Positions 1-7,548 of a stretch of DNA of 64,000 nucleotides are shown piece after piece. Position numbers and translations under genes: made by a program. The first letter of the stretch is position 1; each line of letters opens with the position of its first letter. The DNA is from Pedobacter sp. BAL39 (GTDB lineage: Bacteria; Bacteroidota; Bacteroidia; Sphingobacteriales; Sphingobacteriaceae), in assembly GCF_000170795.1 (NCBI RefSeq), contig NZ_ABCM01000004.1:248001-312000 (forward strand), in the 5' to 3' direction. The notes beneath the pieces were generated by a model. That model was not told the origin of the DNA. It made no database searches and saw nothing but the letters and a program-made list of their open reading frames with translations.

Positions 1-2
1 TC

Positions 3-986
3 AGACAGAAAGACCTGTACAGGAACAGCAACTTCAACAGAAACTTTATCAACTGGAGTCCCAGGGCCGACTACAGGTACATGATCTCCAAACAGCAGAG
101 TCTTCAGTTCCGGTATAGCGGTCGCACTTCCCAACCGGGAATAGACCAGATCCAACCTGTCAGGAACAACAACGATCCACTCAACATTACACTAGGCAAT
201 ACAGAGCTGAAACCCTCATTTTCAAATAACTTCAGTCTGAGCTACAACTCCTTTAAGATCCTGAGCGAGCAGTACATCTGGATGCAGGGATCCTATAATT
301 TCAACAGCAACGCGTTCAGCAGTAACGTCATCACTGACGCGACTGGTAAGACGACCTATCAAACGGTCAACCTGCAGGGACACACTCCGTCCAGTTATTA
401 CTTCAGCACTTCTATGGACAGGAAAGTAAAAGTAATAGGCAGCAATGTAGGCATGGAGCTCAACATCAATGGAAACACCAGTTACAATATGGTCAACAAT
501 GCGATGAACACTTCAAAATCTGCCAGTTACGGGGGGAATCTGAATTTCAGAAAATCAAAGGAAAACAGATATGATTTCTATATGCGCGGGGGGCCGAACT
601 ACAATACGAACAGTGCTTCGCTGCAGACAGCAACCAACAATAATGGCTGGGGAGCTTCCGGGGATGCCACCCTTAACATTTACCTGCCCGGCAAACTGGA
701 GCTCAGCACTACAGCCAACTATGAGTTCAGGGGCAAAACACAGACCTTCGACGAGACTTTTGAGCGGCTACTCCTGAATGCATCCATCAGCAAGAAGTTC
801 CTTAAAACAGAAAATCTGAAGCTCTCGTTCAGTGGGCAGGACCTGCTGAACCAGAACGTAGGTTTTGACAGGACTGCCAACAACAACATGATCAACCAGA
901 ACAGCTATACCACCATCAAACGTTTTTTCCTGCTGTCGCTAAGCTGGGACTTCAATAAAATGGGGATAGACACCACTAAGAAATAA
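3..986 (+). CDS. Outer-membrane beta-barrel protein (TonB-receptor-like), C-terminal part
   Basis: The reading frame is open from the left edge, so the N-terminus lies outside the window. The visible 327 residues are rich in alternating polar and aromatic strands with many Asn, Ser and Tyr residues. They end in a typical last barrel strand (FFLLSLSWDFNK) and a short charged tail. This fits the large outer-membrane barrel family of Bacteroidota (OMP_b-brl_3 type, often with an N-terminal carboxypeptidase-regulatory domain and plug). The substrate cannot be told. A GLPGLI gene starts 4 bp after the stop, and barrels of this type are often followed by GLPGLI genes, so the two probably form one operon. 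Confidence 0.8.
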   Translation, partial: RQKDLYRNSNFNRNFINWSPRADYRYMISKQQSLQFRYSGRTSQPGIDQIQPVRNNNDPLNITLGNTELKPSFSNNFSLSYNSFKILSEQYIWMQGSYNFNSNAFSSNVITDATGKTTYQTVNLQGHTPSSYYFSTSMDRKVKVIGSNVGMELNINGNTSYNMVNNAMNTSKSASYGGNLNFRKSKENRYDFYMRGGPNYNTNSASLQTATNNNGWGASGDATLNIYLPGKLELSTTANYEFRGKTQTFDETFERLLLNASISKKFLKTENLKLSFSGQDLLNQNVGFDRTANNNMINQNSYTTIKRFFLLSLSWDFNKMGIDTTKK

Positions 987-990
987 AACC

Positions 991-1767
991 ATGGGCAGCA
1001 TAAGAAACACCATTATCATTCTCCTTTTTTGCAACATCAGTATATATGCACAGCAGGCAAGGTTCACTTCCTCAGGCATCATTGAGTTTGAGAAAAGCAC
1101 CAATATGTACGCCATCATGAAAAAGCGCATCAATAAAGACAATGAGAATTATATGCAGCCTGTGTATGAACAATACCGAAAGGGCAATCCGCAGTTTATG
1201 CTGCTGAAAAGCACCCTTGTTTTTTCGGGTCAGCAGAGCTTGTTTACTCCCATTGCTCCTGAAGCCAATGCGGAAATGGGATTTTTTAATGGTAACCCCA
1301 TGGCAGAACAGCACAACATCGTCTATACAGACCATGGCAGCGACAGCTTTACTGCACAGAAAAAAGTATATGAAGAGACATTTCTGGTCAGGGATAAACG
1401 AAGAAAGATCAATTGGAAGGTCACCACGGAGACACGCGAAATTGCCGGTTACCAATGCAGGCGCGCCAATGCAATCATCCTGGACTCTGTTTATGTTGTT
1501 GCTTTTTACACTGACCAGATCCCCTTGTCTGGAGGCCCGGAATCCTTCTCCGGGCTACCGGGAATGATCCTTGGCGTTGCTTTGCCGCATGAGAACATCA
1601 CCTGGTTTGCAAAGTCGGTGAAAGACCAGCCAGTCAATACAGCCACGATAAAGGCACCCACAAAAGGGAAACCGATGGACCGGGCCACACTGACAAGCAC
1701 CCTTCAGTCTATTATGAAAAGCTGGGGCGACTATACCAGTACGGCATTGAAGGCTTTCAGTCTTTAA
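991..1767 (+). CDS. GLPGLI family secreted protein
   Basis: 258 residues with an N-terminal signal peptide (hydrophobic IIILLFCNISIYA, cleaved near AQQA). The family motif is FSGLPGMILGV near residues 185-195, preceded by the usual segment in which a conserved Cys in GYQCRRA is followed by a strand and YTDQIPLSGGPE. GLPGLI proteins are Bacteroidota exported proteins of unknown function, often paired with the barrel type encoded just upstream. The gene starts 4 bp after that barrel gene, so co-transcription is likely. Its stop overlaps by 4 bp the stop of the convergent response-regulator gene. Confidence 0.85.
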   Translation: MGSIRNTIIILLFCNISIYAQQARFTSSGIIEFEKSTNMYAIMKKRINKDNENYMQPVYEQYRKGNPQFMLLKSTLVFSGQQSLFTPIAPEANAEMGFFNGNPMAEQHNIVYTDHGSDSFTAQKKVYEETFLVRDKRRKINWKVTTETREIAGYQCRRANAIILDSVYVVAFYTDQIPLSGGPESFSGLPGMILGVALPHENITWFAKSVKDQPVNTATIKAPTKGKPMDRATLTSTLQSIMKSWGDYTSTALKAFSL

Positions 1768-2459
1768 TTGACCAATAGTTTATATCCCTTACCATGGACG
1801 TTCAGGATTTCCACCTTCGGATCCTCACGCAGGTATTTACGCAGCTTGCTCAGAAAAACATCCATACTTCGTCCGTTGAAGTAGTTGTCGTCATGCCAGA
1901 TGCTCAACAATGCTTCCTCACGTGTCAGGACAGCATTTTTCTTCAGGCACAGCAGCTGGAGCAGCTCCGCCTCCTTGGTAGACAGCTTCTGTTGCTGCCC
2001 CTGGTAGTGAATGAGCTGGGTCGTGTAGTCGAAGGTATAGTCGCCGATCTGGAATTGTGTCTGTGCTGGCACTGGCTCCGGAGTTTCCTTCACTGACATT
2101 CTTTTAAGGAGCGCATTGATGCGCAGCAGCAGTTCTTCGATACGGAAAGGCTTGGTAATGTAGTCGTCACCACCAAGATCATACGCCGAAGCCTTGTCTT
2201 CTATCATTGCCTTTGCCGTAGCAAAGATGATCGGCACCTGCTGGTTGAGCTTACGAATTTCCTTTCCCAGTGTGAACCCATCCTTCTTCGGCATCATCAC
2301 ATCCAGGATGCATAGGTCAAAGTCCTGTTTGGAAAAAGCTTTCAAACCTTCATCACCATCCATGCACAGCACCACATCGAACTTGCCTTTCAGCTGCAGG
2401 TAATCTTGCAGAAGCAGACCCAGGTTCGGGTCATCTTCCACCAATAGTATCGTTTTCAT
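1764..2459 (-). CDS. OmpR-family response regulator
   Basis: 231 residues. An N-terminal receiver domain has the acidic pair E8-D9-D10 and the phospho-acceptor Asp53 in LCILDVMMPKKDG, followed by the conserved Thr/Ala region and Lys in YITKPF. The C-terminal winged-helix DNA-binding domain starts at about residue 132 (FQIGDYTFDY) and has the recognition segment around SMDVFLSKLRKYL. It is the partner of the histidine kinase encoded 8 bp upstream on the same strand. Its targets are unknown. Regulators of this family often bind tandem 11-bp repeats, and such repeats lie upstream of this operon at 4539-4582, so they are candidate sites (inference). Confidence 0.9.
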   Translation of the reverse strand: MKTILLVEDDPNLGLLLQDYLQLKGKFDVVLCMDGDEGLKAFSKQDFDLCILDVMMPKKDGFTLGKEIRKLNQQVPIIFATAKAMIEDKASAYDLGGDDYITKPFRIEELLLRINALLKRMSVKETPEPVPAQTQFQIGDYTFDYTTQLIHYQGQQQKLSTKEAELLQLLCLKKNAVLTREEALLSIWHDDNYFNGRSMDVFLSKLRKYLREDPKVEILNVHGKGYKLLVN

Positions 2460-2467
2460 TGGCTTAA

Positions 2468-4306
2468 TCAGTTATGTTTTAGTGGTAATATGATTTCAAA
2501 TGTTGTTCCTTTATCTTTTTCGCTGTGCACCTTGACGGTGCCCCCCATCTGTTCGATGATGTCCTGCACATAGTTAAGTCCCAGTCCGAAGCCCTTCACA
2601 TCGTGAAGGTTCCCTGTGGGCACCCGGTAGAACTGGTCAAAGATACGTTTCGTCTGCTCTTTGGTCATCCCAATGCCTTTATCAGACACCTCAATGATCA
2701 TATTCTTGCTTGTATGTCTGGTGCTGAGCGTAATCCGCGGCGCATCGGCACTGTACTTATTGGCATTGTCGATCAGGTTGTAGATGACATTGGAGAGGTG
2801 CAGTTCATCGGCCATGATCACCGGCGGCTCAGACTCCAGGTTCATGGTAATGTCTGCATTTTTTTTCTGCAGCTGCAGGCTCATGCTGTCCACTACCACC
2901 ACAATCAGGTCGTTGATGTTCACTTCCGAGGGCTCCAGTCGCAGCTCCTTCTTTTCCAGGCGTGCGATGCTGAGCACCCTTTCAATGTGGTTACCAAGGC
3001 GCACGTTTTCATCGTAGATGATGCCTGCCAGCCTGTTCACGCGACTTTGATCGGAGGTGATCTCCGGATCTTTAAGGGCTTCGCTGGCAATCATGATGGT
3101 CGCCACCGGGGTCTTAAACTCATGCGTCATGTTATTGATGAAGTCGTTCTTCATCTCTGATATTTTCTTTTGGCGGAGGATCGTATAAAGGGTGTAAGTG
3201 AAGATGAAGATCAGCACCAGCAGCAACCCTGCCGAAGAGGCCATCGTGGCAAACAGGTTACTTATGATCAGGGAGTTTTCATCCGGAAAGTTCACATACA
3301 ACATTCCAGGGTCCCGGAAGACGTCATTGCTGAACAATGCCACTTTATGTACATTCTTTTTTAAGGGTTCCTCTTCCACATTGGAAACTTTCCTGAAGTA
3401 CAGGGAGTCCTTGTTGGCGAGTTTCACCCAGAAGTCGTAATCCAGCTTGATGTTCCTGTTCAGCAGCTCCTCGCCAATGAGGGTATCCAGCACACTCCTG
3501 GAGATGCGCTGGTTAATGGGAATGTTCTCCTGCTGCATTTCTTTGGCCACATCCTGTAAGTAAAGCAGACTGCTGGGCTCGATGGTCATGGTATCAGCCA
3601 GCATATCCTTGTAGGACTTGTTAAATTTTGAATCCTCCAGCTCATCCTCGCTCCTGAACTTGGCAGCCATTTCAGGGCCAACCCTTGGCAGCGTAATCAA
3701 TAATGGCTTGCGACTGAAAGGATTGAAGGCCAGATAGCGAATGCTATCGGGAAGGCGATCTGTAGACAGTTTGAACGTCACTGCCCTTACTGGAATAAAA
3801 CTCTGGTTGATATTTGCAGAAATGATGTTTCCCGCAGCATCAATGCCGAGGTTAAGGTCGACCTGCAGGGGCGACTTTTTATTGTTGTCCATGCTGGAAA
3901 GGGCGACATATTCCTTTTCGGTAATGATCATCGGCCGCAAGTAGTTGTTCCTGATGACACTGTCCTGCATGTTCAGCTCGGCAATAATTTTTTTCTGCTG
4001 TTCCAGCTTACGCGCTTCTTCCTGTTCTTTATGCTTTTCCTTGAAGTCTACCAGCATCTGCGCCCTGCTGCGGAGCTCTTCTTCGCGCTCCGCCCTCAGC
4101 TGCTCGTCTTTTTTGTTCAGGTGGCGCGCAGCATACCGCTTCTGCACCTTGTTGACCACTGCATTTAGCGCCTGGCTGACATCCTGCTGGAAAACCTGTG
4201 TTTTAAGTTTATAAGCCTCCCTGATGTAATACAATTGCATTACAAAGACCCCCAGCAAAGCGATGGTCATTAAAATGGTGATTAACCAGAGACTCTTCTT
4301 TTTCAT
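2468..4306 (-). CDS. Membrane sensor histidine kinase
   Basis: 612 residues. TM1 at about 7-26, a large extracytoplasmic sensor of about 320 residues that begins with a long charged helix (about 60-115, probable coiled coil), and TM2 at about 352-375. The kinase core follows: dimerization H-box with His395 in NMTHEFKTP, N-box NLIDNANKYS, G1 DKGIGM, F-box FDQFYR and G2 GFGLGL. It autophosphorylates and passes phosphate to the OmpR-type regulator encoded 8 bp downstream. The sensor region shows no domain I recognise. This arrangement resembles RprX/RprY-type systems of Bacteroidota, but orthology is not shown. Confidence 0.88.
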   Translation of the reverse strand: MKKKSLWLITILMTIALLGVFVMQLYYIREAYKLKTQVFQQDVSQALNAVVNKVQKRYAARHLNKKDEQLRAEREEELRSRAQMLVDFKEKHKEQEEARKLEQQKKIIAELNMQDSVIRNNYLRPMIITEKEYVALSSMDNNKKSPLQVDLNLGIDAAGNIISANINQSFIPVRAVTFKLSTDRLPDSIRYLAFNPFSRKPLLITLPRVGPEMAAKFRSEDELEDSKFNKSYKDMLADTMTIEPSSLLYLQDVAKEMQQENIPINQRISRSVLDTLIGEELLNRNIKLDYDFWVKLANKDSLYFRKVSNVEEEPLKKNVHKVALFSNDVFRDPGMLYVNFPDENSLIISNLFATMASSAGLLLVLIFIFTYTLYTILRQKKISEMKNDFINNMTHEFKTPVATIMIASEALKDPEITSDQSRVNRLAGIIYDENVRLGNHIERVLSIARLEKKELRLEPSEVNINDLIVVVVDSMSLQLQKKNADITMNLESEPPVIMADELHLSNVIYNLIDNANKYSADAPRITLSTRHTSKNMIIEVSDKGIGMTKEQTKRIFDQFYRVPTGNLHDVKGFGLGLNYVQDIIEQMGGTVKVHSEKDKGTTFEIILPLKHN

Positions 4307-4754
4307 GTGATAACATTCAAAATTAACTAAGCATCGACAGAGTGGTACCTAATTTAACAAATTTTAACACACTGGGAATATTGATACGGCAATAGCTATA
4401 TTTGTATGACTAACCTATCGGCCGGTTACATTCCTGCATCACCGGTAAACGGATGATTCTCACGCTCCCCTGTAGCAATAGGATTTTCCCTAAACTTAAA
4501 CCGGACCAAGTCGCTACACGAGCCGTACCAAGCCTATATTAAGTCCACCTTAAGTCCACATCATCTCCACGTTGAGTCCACGTTTTTCTAGTAAAAGGTG
4601 GACTCAACATGCTTCCATTGTGTGTTCAATATGGATTCATTACGGCGCCGTACGAGTGTTGGTATTAACCAAGGGTTAATCTTATCTAAGGATTAAGCAG
4701 TAATATCCGAAAGTGTATAGGATTTCCAACGCTGCCGTTTAGCAATTAAAGGGC
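4307..4754. other. Gene-free, palindrome-rich intergenic region
   Basis: About 450 bp between the kinase start and the terminator of the DUF3127 gene, with no convincing ORF on either strand. It holds a Bacteroidota promoter box on the plus strand (TATATTTG, 4397-4404) that faces no gene. It also holds a set of 11-bp tandem repeats with an inverted copy (4539-4608), a perfect 12-bp palindrome TACGGCGCCGTA (4641-4652), and a 7-bp hairpin ATTAACC/GGTTAAT (4664-4680). A small RNA, a binding-site array for the adjacent two-component system, or a decayed mobile element are all possible. Confidence 0.6.
4539..4608. repeat. Four tandem 11-bp repeats plus one inverted copy
   Basis: Four units follow each other without a gap: TTAAGTCCACC (4539-4549), TTAAGTCCACA (4550-4560), TCATCTCCACG (4561-4571) and TTGAGTCCACG (4572-4582). 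The last unit is matched by an inverted copy, GTGGACTCAAC (4598-4608), giving an 11-bp perfect stem (4571-4581 with 4598-4608) around a T-rich/A-rich spacer. An 11-bp period puts every unit on the same face of the DNA helix, as in operators of OmpR/PhoB-type regulators. Confidence 0.8.
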
Positions 4755-4782
4755 AAAAAAAATGCCGGAAGGTATTTCCGGC
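4753..4782 (-). terminator. Intrinsic terminator of the DUF3127 gene
   Basis: Inverted repeat TGCCGGAA (4763-4770) / TTCCGGCA (4775-4782) with a 4-nt loop. Read on the minus strand it is followed directly by eight T residues (plus-strand A-run 4755-4762). It lies 35 bp past the stop of the minus-strand gene at 4817. Confidence 0.85.
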
Positions 4783-4816
4783 AAATTGGTCAAATTTGTT
4801 TATTTAAAAAAGATCT

Positions 4817-5185
4817 TTAGAAAGGAAGGTCATCTTCCTCTGCTGCAGTATTGTTCAAATCTGCCGGTGGTGCATAGGCTGGCGTTGAAGCAGCAGCACC
4901 TGCATTGGTAAGGGCATTGATACGCCATACCACCAGGCTATTGAAATATGATGTTTTGCCAGTTTTATCAGTCCATGGGCGACCGCGTAAGTTAAAGGAA
5001 ACTTCCACATCATCACCGGTTTTCAAGCTATCGAACAAAGCAGTTTTATCTTGTAAAGCCTCAAACCTGATGTATTCAGGATAAGTAGGGTTTTCTGCAT
5101 ATTCTATAATCAGGTCACGTTTTTTAAAAGTCTCACTCACCTGCTGTAATGCACCAATTTCATGCACTTTTCCTTTTATTTCCAT
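4817..5185 (-). CDS. DUF3127 protein with SSB-like acidic tail
   Basis: 122 residues. The first 90 residues (MEIKGKVHEIG ... SYFNSLVVWRIN) match the DUF3127 pattern, a compact beta-rich domain predicted to be OB-like and common in Bacteroidota. A low-complexity Ala/Pro linker (about 93-112) leads to the C-terminal end EEDDLPF. Bacterial single-stranded DNA-binding proteins end in an almost identical acidic tip (consensus DDDIPF) that recruits replication and repair enzymes. The layout OB-like domain, flexible linker, acidic tip is the same, so an SSB-related role is plausible but inferred. The gene is divergent from the RNA methyltransferase gene and has its own terminator. Confidence 0.8.
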   Translation of the reverse strand: MEIKGKVHEIGALQQVSETFKKRDLIIEYAENPTYPEYIRFEALQDKTALFDSLKTGDDVEVSFNLRGRPWTDKTGKTSYFNSLVVWRINALTNAGAAASTPAYAPPADLNNTAAEEDDLPF

Positions 5186-5257
5186 AACAAATACTCTTTT
5201 ATTCTCGTAAGAAGCTCAAATCTCTATATTTTTATTGATAACTTCGCACAATATATT

Positions 5258-6439
5258 ATGCAAGTTTTCCACACCAAAAGTAAGGTTATCCTAACCTGTA
5301 ATAAACGTCTTTCTTCCTATTTACAGGAGGAGGTAAAAGCCCTTGGCTATAGCATTGTAAGAGACTTCCCGACAGGGGTAGAGCTCAACATCACGCTTAC
5401 AGAGTGCATCAAGCTGAATTTAAACCTGCGTTGCGCCAGTCAGATCCTCTATTGCCTGAAGAGCTTTAAAGCCAATAATCCTGAGGAGTTATACCAGGAG
5501 CTGGTGCAAATGCCATGGGAAGAACTGATCGATTTCGCAGGATATTTTTCGGTCACCTCAAATGTGGATAACCCAACCATTACCACCCCACTTTTTGCGA
5601 ACCTGAAAGTGAAGGATGCCATTGTCGACAGGATAAAAGATAAAAAAGGCATCCGTCCAAATTCCGGATCCGATGCCAATAAAGCGGTAGTCCACCTGTA
5701 CTGGAAAGATAGTGAGGCTGACATCTTCCTGGATACTTCCGGCGAGACACTTGCAAAGCATGGCTATCGTAAGATCCCCGGCAAAGCGCCGATGCTTGAG
5801 GCACTGGCTTCCAGCGTCATCTTCAGCACGGGATGGGACCAGAAGTCGCCATTTGTAAACCCCATGTGCGGATCGGGAACGCTTGCCATTGAGGCAGCGC
5901 TCATCGCTACCAACAGAAGACCCGGCCTATACCGTATGAACTATGGTTTCATGCACATCCTGGGTTATGACGAGGAGGTCTTCTTCGCTGAGCGCAGAAT
6001 ATTAAAAGAGCAGGTAGTCAAAAACACAGACATCCAGATCATCGCCACCGATATTTCTGAGGATGCCGTGGATGTGAGCCGCAAGAACGCAAAAACAGCA
6101 GGTGTTGACGGGCTGATTTCTTTTGAGGTGTGCGACTTTGCCGATACGGTTGTCCCTGAAGGCGGTAGAGGAGTAGTCATCTTTAACCCTGAATATGGAG
6201 AGCGTCTTGGTGTTCATTCTAAGCTGGAGCTGACCTATAAAAGGATGGGTGATTTCATGAAACAGCACTGTAAGGGATACTCCGGATACATCTTTACCGG
6301 AAACCCAGACCTGGCCAAGAAGATCGGGCTCAAGGCAGCACGAAAAATTGAATTTTACAACGGAAAGCTGGATTGCAGGATGCTGGAGTATGAATTGTAT
6401 GACGGCACGCGCAGGACCGACACACGAGAAGATATTTAA
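5258..6439 (+). CDS. THUMP-domain class I RNA methyltransferase (RlmL N-terminal-like)
   Basis: 393 residues from the ATG at 5258. The frame stays open back to 5162, but that start would lie inside the divergent gene and upstream of the likely promoter (TAACTTCG near 5238). A ferredoxin-like/THUMP region covers about 15-150 and binds RNA. The Rossmann methyltransferase part has the SAM-binding motif NPMCGSGTLAIEAAL, then TDISEDAV for the second strand, and motif IV reads NPEYGERLG. Related enzymes (COG0116) make N2-methylguanine in 23S rRNA. The usual motif IV is NPPYG, and the second Pro is Glu here. Exact target unknown. Confidence 0.85.
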   Translation: MQVFHTKSKVILTCNKRLSSYLQEEVKALGYSIVRDFPTGVELNITLTECIKLNLNLRCASQILYCLKSFKANNPEELYQELVQMPWEELIDFAGYFSVTSNVDNPTITTPLFANLKVKDAIVDRIKDKKGIRPNSGSDANKAVVHLYWKDSEADIFLDTSGETLAKHGYRKIPGKAPMLEALASSVIFSTGWDQKSPFVNPMCGSGTLAIEAALIATNRRPGLYRMNYGFMHILGYDEEVFFAERRILKEQVVKNTDIQIIATDISEDAVDVSRKNAKTAGVDGLISFEVCDFADTVVPEGGRGVVIFNPEYGERLGVHSKLELTYKRMGDFMKQHCKGYSGYIFTGNPDLAKKIGLKAARKIEFYNGKLDCRMLEYELYDGTRRTDTREDI

Positions 6440-6519
6440 TATATTTATTCATCATACAAATCCAGACCTTAATGCTTTTCGTTAATCTACATTATTAAAC
6501 GGAAACAAATTTTTATATC

Positions 6520-6780
6520 ATGAAAGAAGTCCTTAAATTGAATATCGAGGATGTGGCGGGTAACATCAAGAAGATTAGAAAGATAAAATCTTTGACACAG
6601 GAGTTTTTGGCTGCCAAACTCGACATTTCGCAGAATGCTTACAGCAAAATTGAACTAGGACACAGCAAGCTGACCGTAGAACGTATGTACCAGATTGCAG
6701 ATATTCTGAATGTTGACGTGATACAGTTGCTCAGCCCGATACCAAATAATTTTAGCGATAAATTCTACGCCTCCGTATAA
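6520..6780 (+). CDS. XRE-family helix-turn-helix regulator
   Basis: 86 residues, essentially a single HTH_3 domain at about 13-68: IKKIRKIKSLTQEFLAAKLDISQNAYSKIE with the recognition helix around SQNAYSKIELG, then LTVERMYQIADILNVDV. No second domain, so it is a small DNA-binding protein of the Cro/C-repressor type. No restriction, toxin or phage gene is near, so its targets are not apparent. It stands alone between the RNA methyltransferase and the HD hydrolase, both on the same strand, and the hydrolase has its own promoter box. Confidence 0.88.
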   Translation: MKEVLKLNIEDVAGNIKKIRKIKSLTQEFLAAKLDISQNAYSKIELGHSKLTVERMYQIADILNVDVIQLLSPIPNNFSDKFYASV

Positions 6781-6816
6781 TTATCAACAAATTACTTTTT
6801 ATCCTGTGATTACAGA

Positions 6817-6824
6817 TACATTTG
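6817..6824 (+). promoter_or_regulatory. Promoter -7 box of the HD hydrolase gene
   Basis: TACATTTG is a perfect match to the Bacteroidota -7 consensus TAnnTTTG. It overlaps the possible TTG start at 6822, so transcription must begin after that codon, which favours the ATG at 6843 as the real start. Confidence 0.6.
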
Positions 6825-6842
6825 CCCCAAAGCAATGATCTG

Positions 6843-7490
6843 ATGAATTTAATTATTAACGATACCATACAGTTTGTTAAGGAAACTCTGGCCGGCGCTG
6901 AAGCTGGCCACGATTGGTTCCATATCGAGCGTGTGTTTCATAATGCAAAAGCAATTAATGAAACGGAGCAGGGAAACTGGCTGGTGGTCGCACTTGCCGC
7001 ACTACTCCATGATATCGCTGATGCGAAGTTCCATAACGGGGATGAAGAAATTGGTCCTAAAACGGCAGCAGATTTCCTGACTATGAAAGGCGTCGATCCC
7101 GACGTCATTCAGCATGTCCGCGACATCATCAGTAACATGAGTTATAAGTCGAGCCTCGGTGAGGTAACCTTCCGATCTAAAGAGATGGAGATCGTGCAGG
7201 ATGCAGACCGGTTGGATGCGATCGGTGCCATCGGCATTGCACGTGCATTCACTTATGGAGGTTACAAAAACAGGGCTTTATACGATCCGGCGATTCCGCC
7301 AAACCTGCAGATGAGCAAGGACGAATATAAGAACACAACTGCCCCCACCATCAACCATTTTTATGAAAAGCTGCTGAAGCTCAAAGACCTGATGAACACC
7401 GGAAAAGGCAAAGCCATCGCCGCACAGCGCCATGATTTTATGGAGGCTTACCTGGAGCAGTTTCTGCAGGAAGCTGAAGGAAAGCGTTAG
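6843..7490 (+). CDS. HD-domain metal-dependent phosphohydrolase
   Basis: 215 residues from ATG 6843. An earlier TTG at 6822 sits inside the promoter box and is unlikely. HD-superfamily metal ligands are visible: His in HDWFHIERV (about 23-31), the doublet HD in ALLHDIADAKFH (about 60), and the distal Asp in VQDADRLDAIGAIG (about 120). The layout matches the YedJ/YpgQ group of small HD hydrolases, which act on nucleotides or related phosphate esters; the substrate here is not known. No signal peptide, so cytoplasmic. The next gene, the PhoR-like kinase, starts 58 bp after the stop. Confidence 0.85.
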   Translation: MNLIINDTIQFVKETLAGAEAGHDWFHIERVFHNAKAINETEQGNWLVVALAALLHDIADAKFHNGDEEIGPKTAADFLTMKGVDPDVIQHVRDIISNMSYKSSLGEVTFRSKEMEIVQDADRLDAIGAIGIARAFTYGGYKNRALYDPAIPPNLQMSKDEYKNTTAPTINHFYEKLLKLKDLMNTGKGKAIAAQRHDFMEAYLEQFLQEAEGKR

Positions 7491-7548
7491 CCAAAATTTA
7501 CCGTTGTTTATTTCTTAAAGAGTTCCAATCTATTTGTAACTTGGCTTC

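Noticed and set aside
2525..3160. 211-codon plus-strand ORF inside the kinase gene
   Set aside because: It lies opposite the histidine-kinase core, is rich in His, Val and Asp as expected for an antisense frame, and has no domain.
4539..4608. Repeat array as a CRISPR array or replication iterons
   Set aside because: Units of 11 bp without spacers are far too short for CRISPR, and no replication initiator or origin feature is near.
4571..4608. GTTGAGTCCAC hairpin as an intrinsic terminator
   Set aside because: No T-run follows on either strand.
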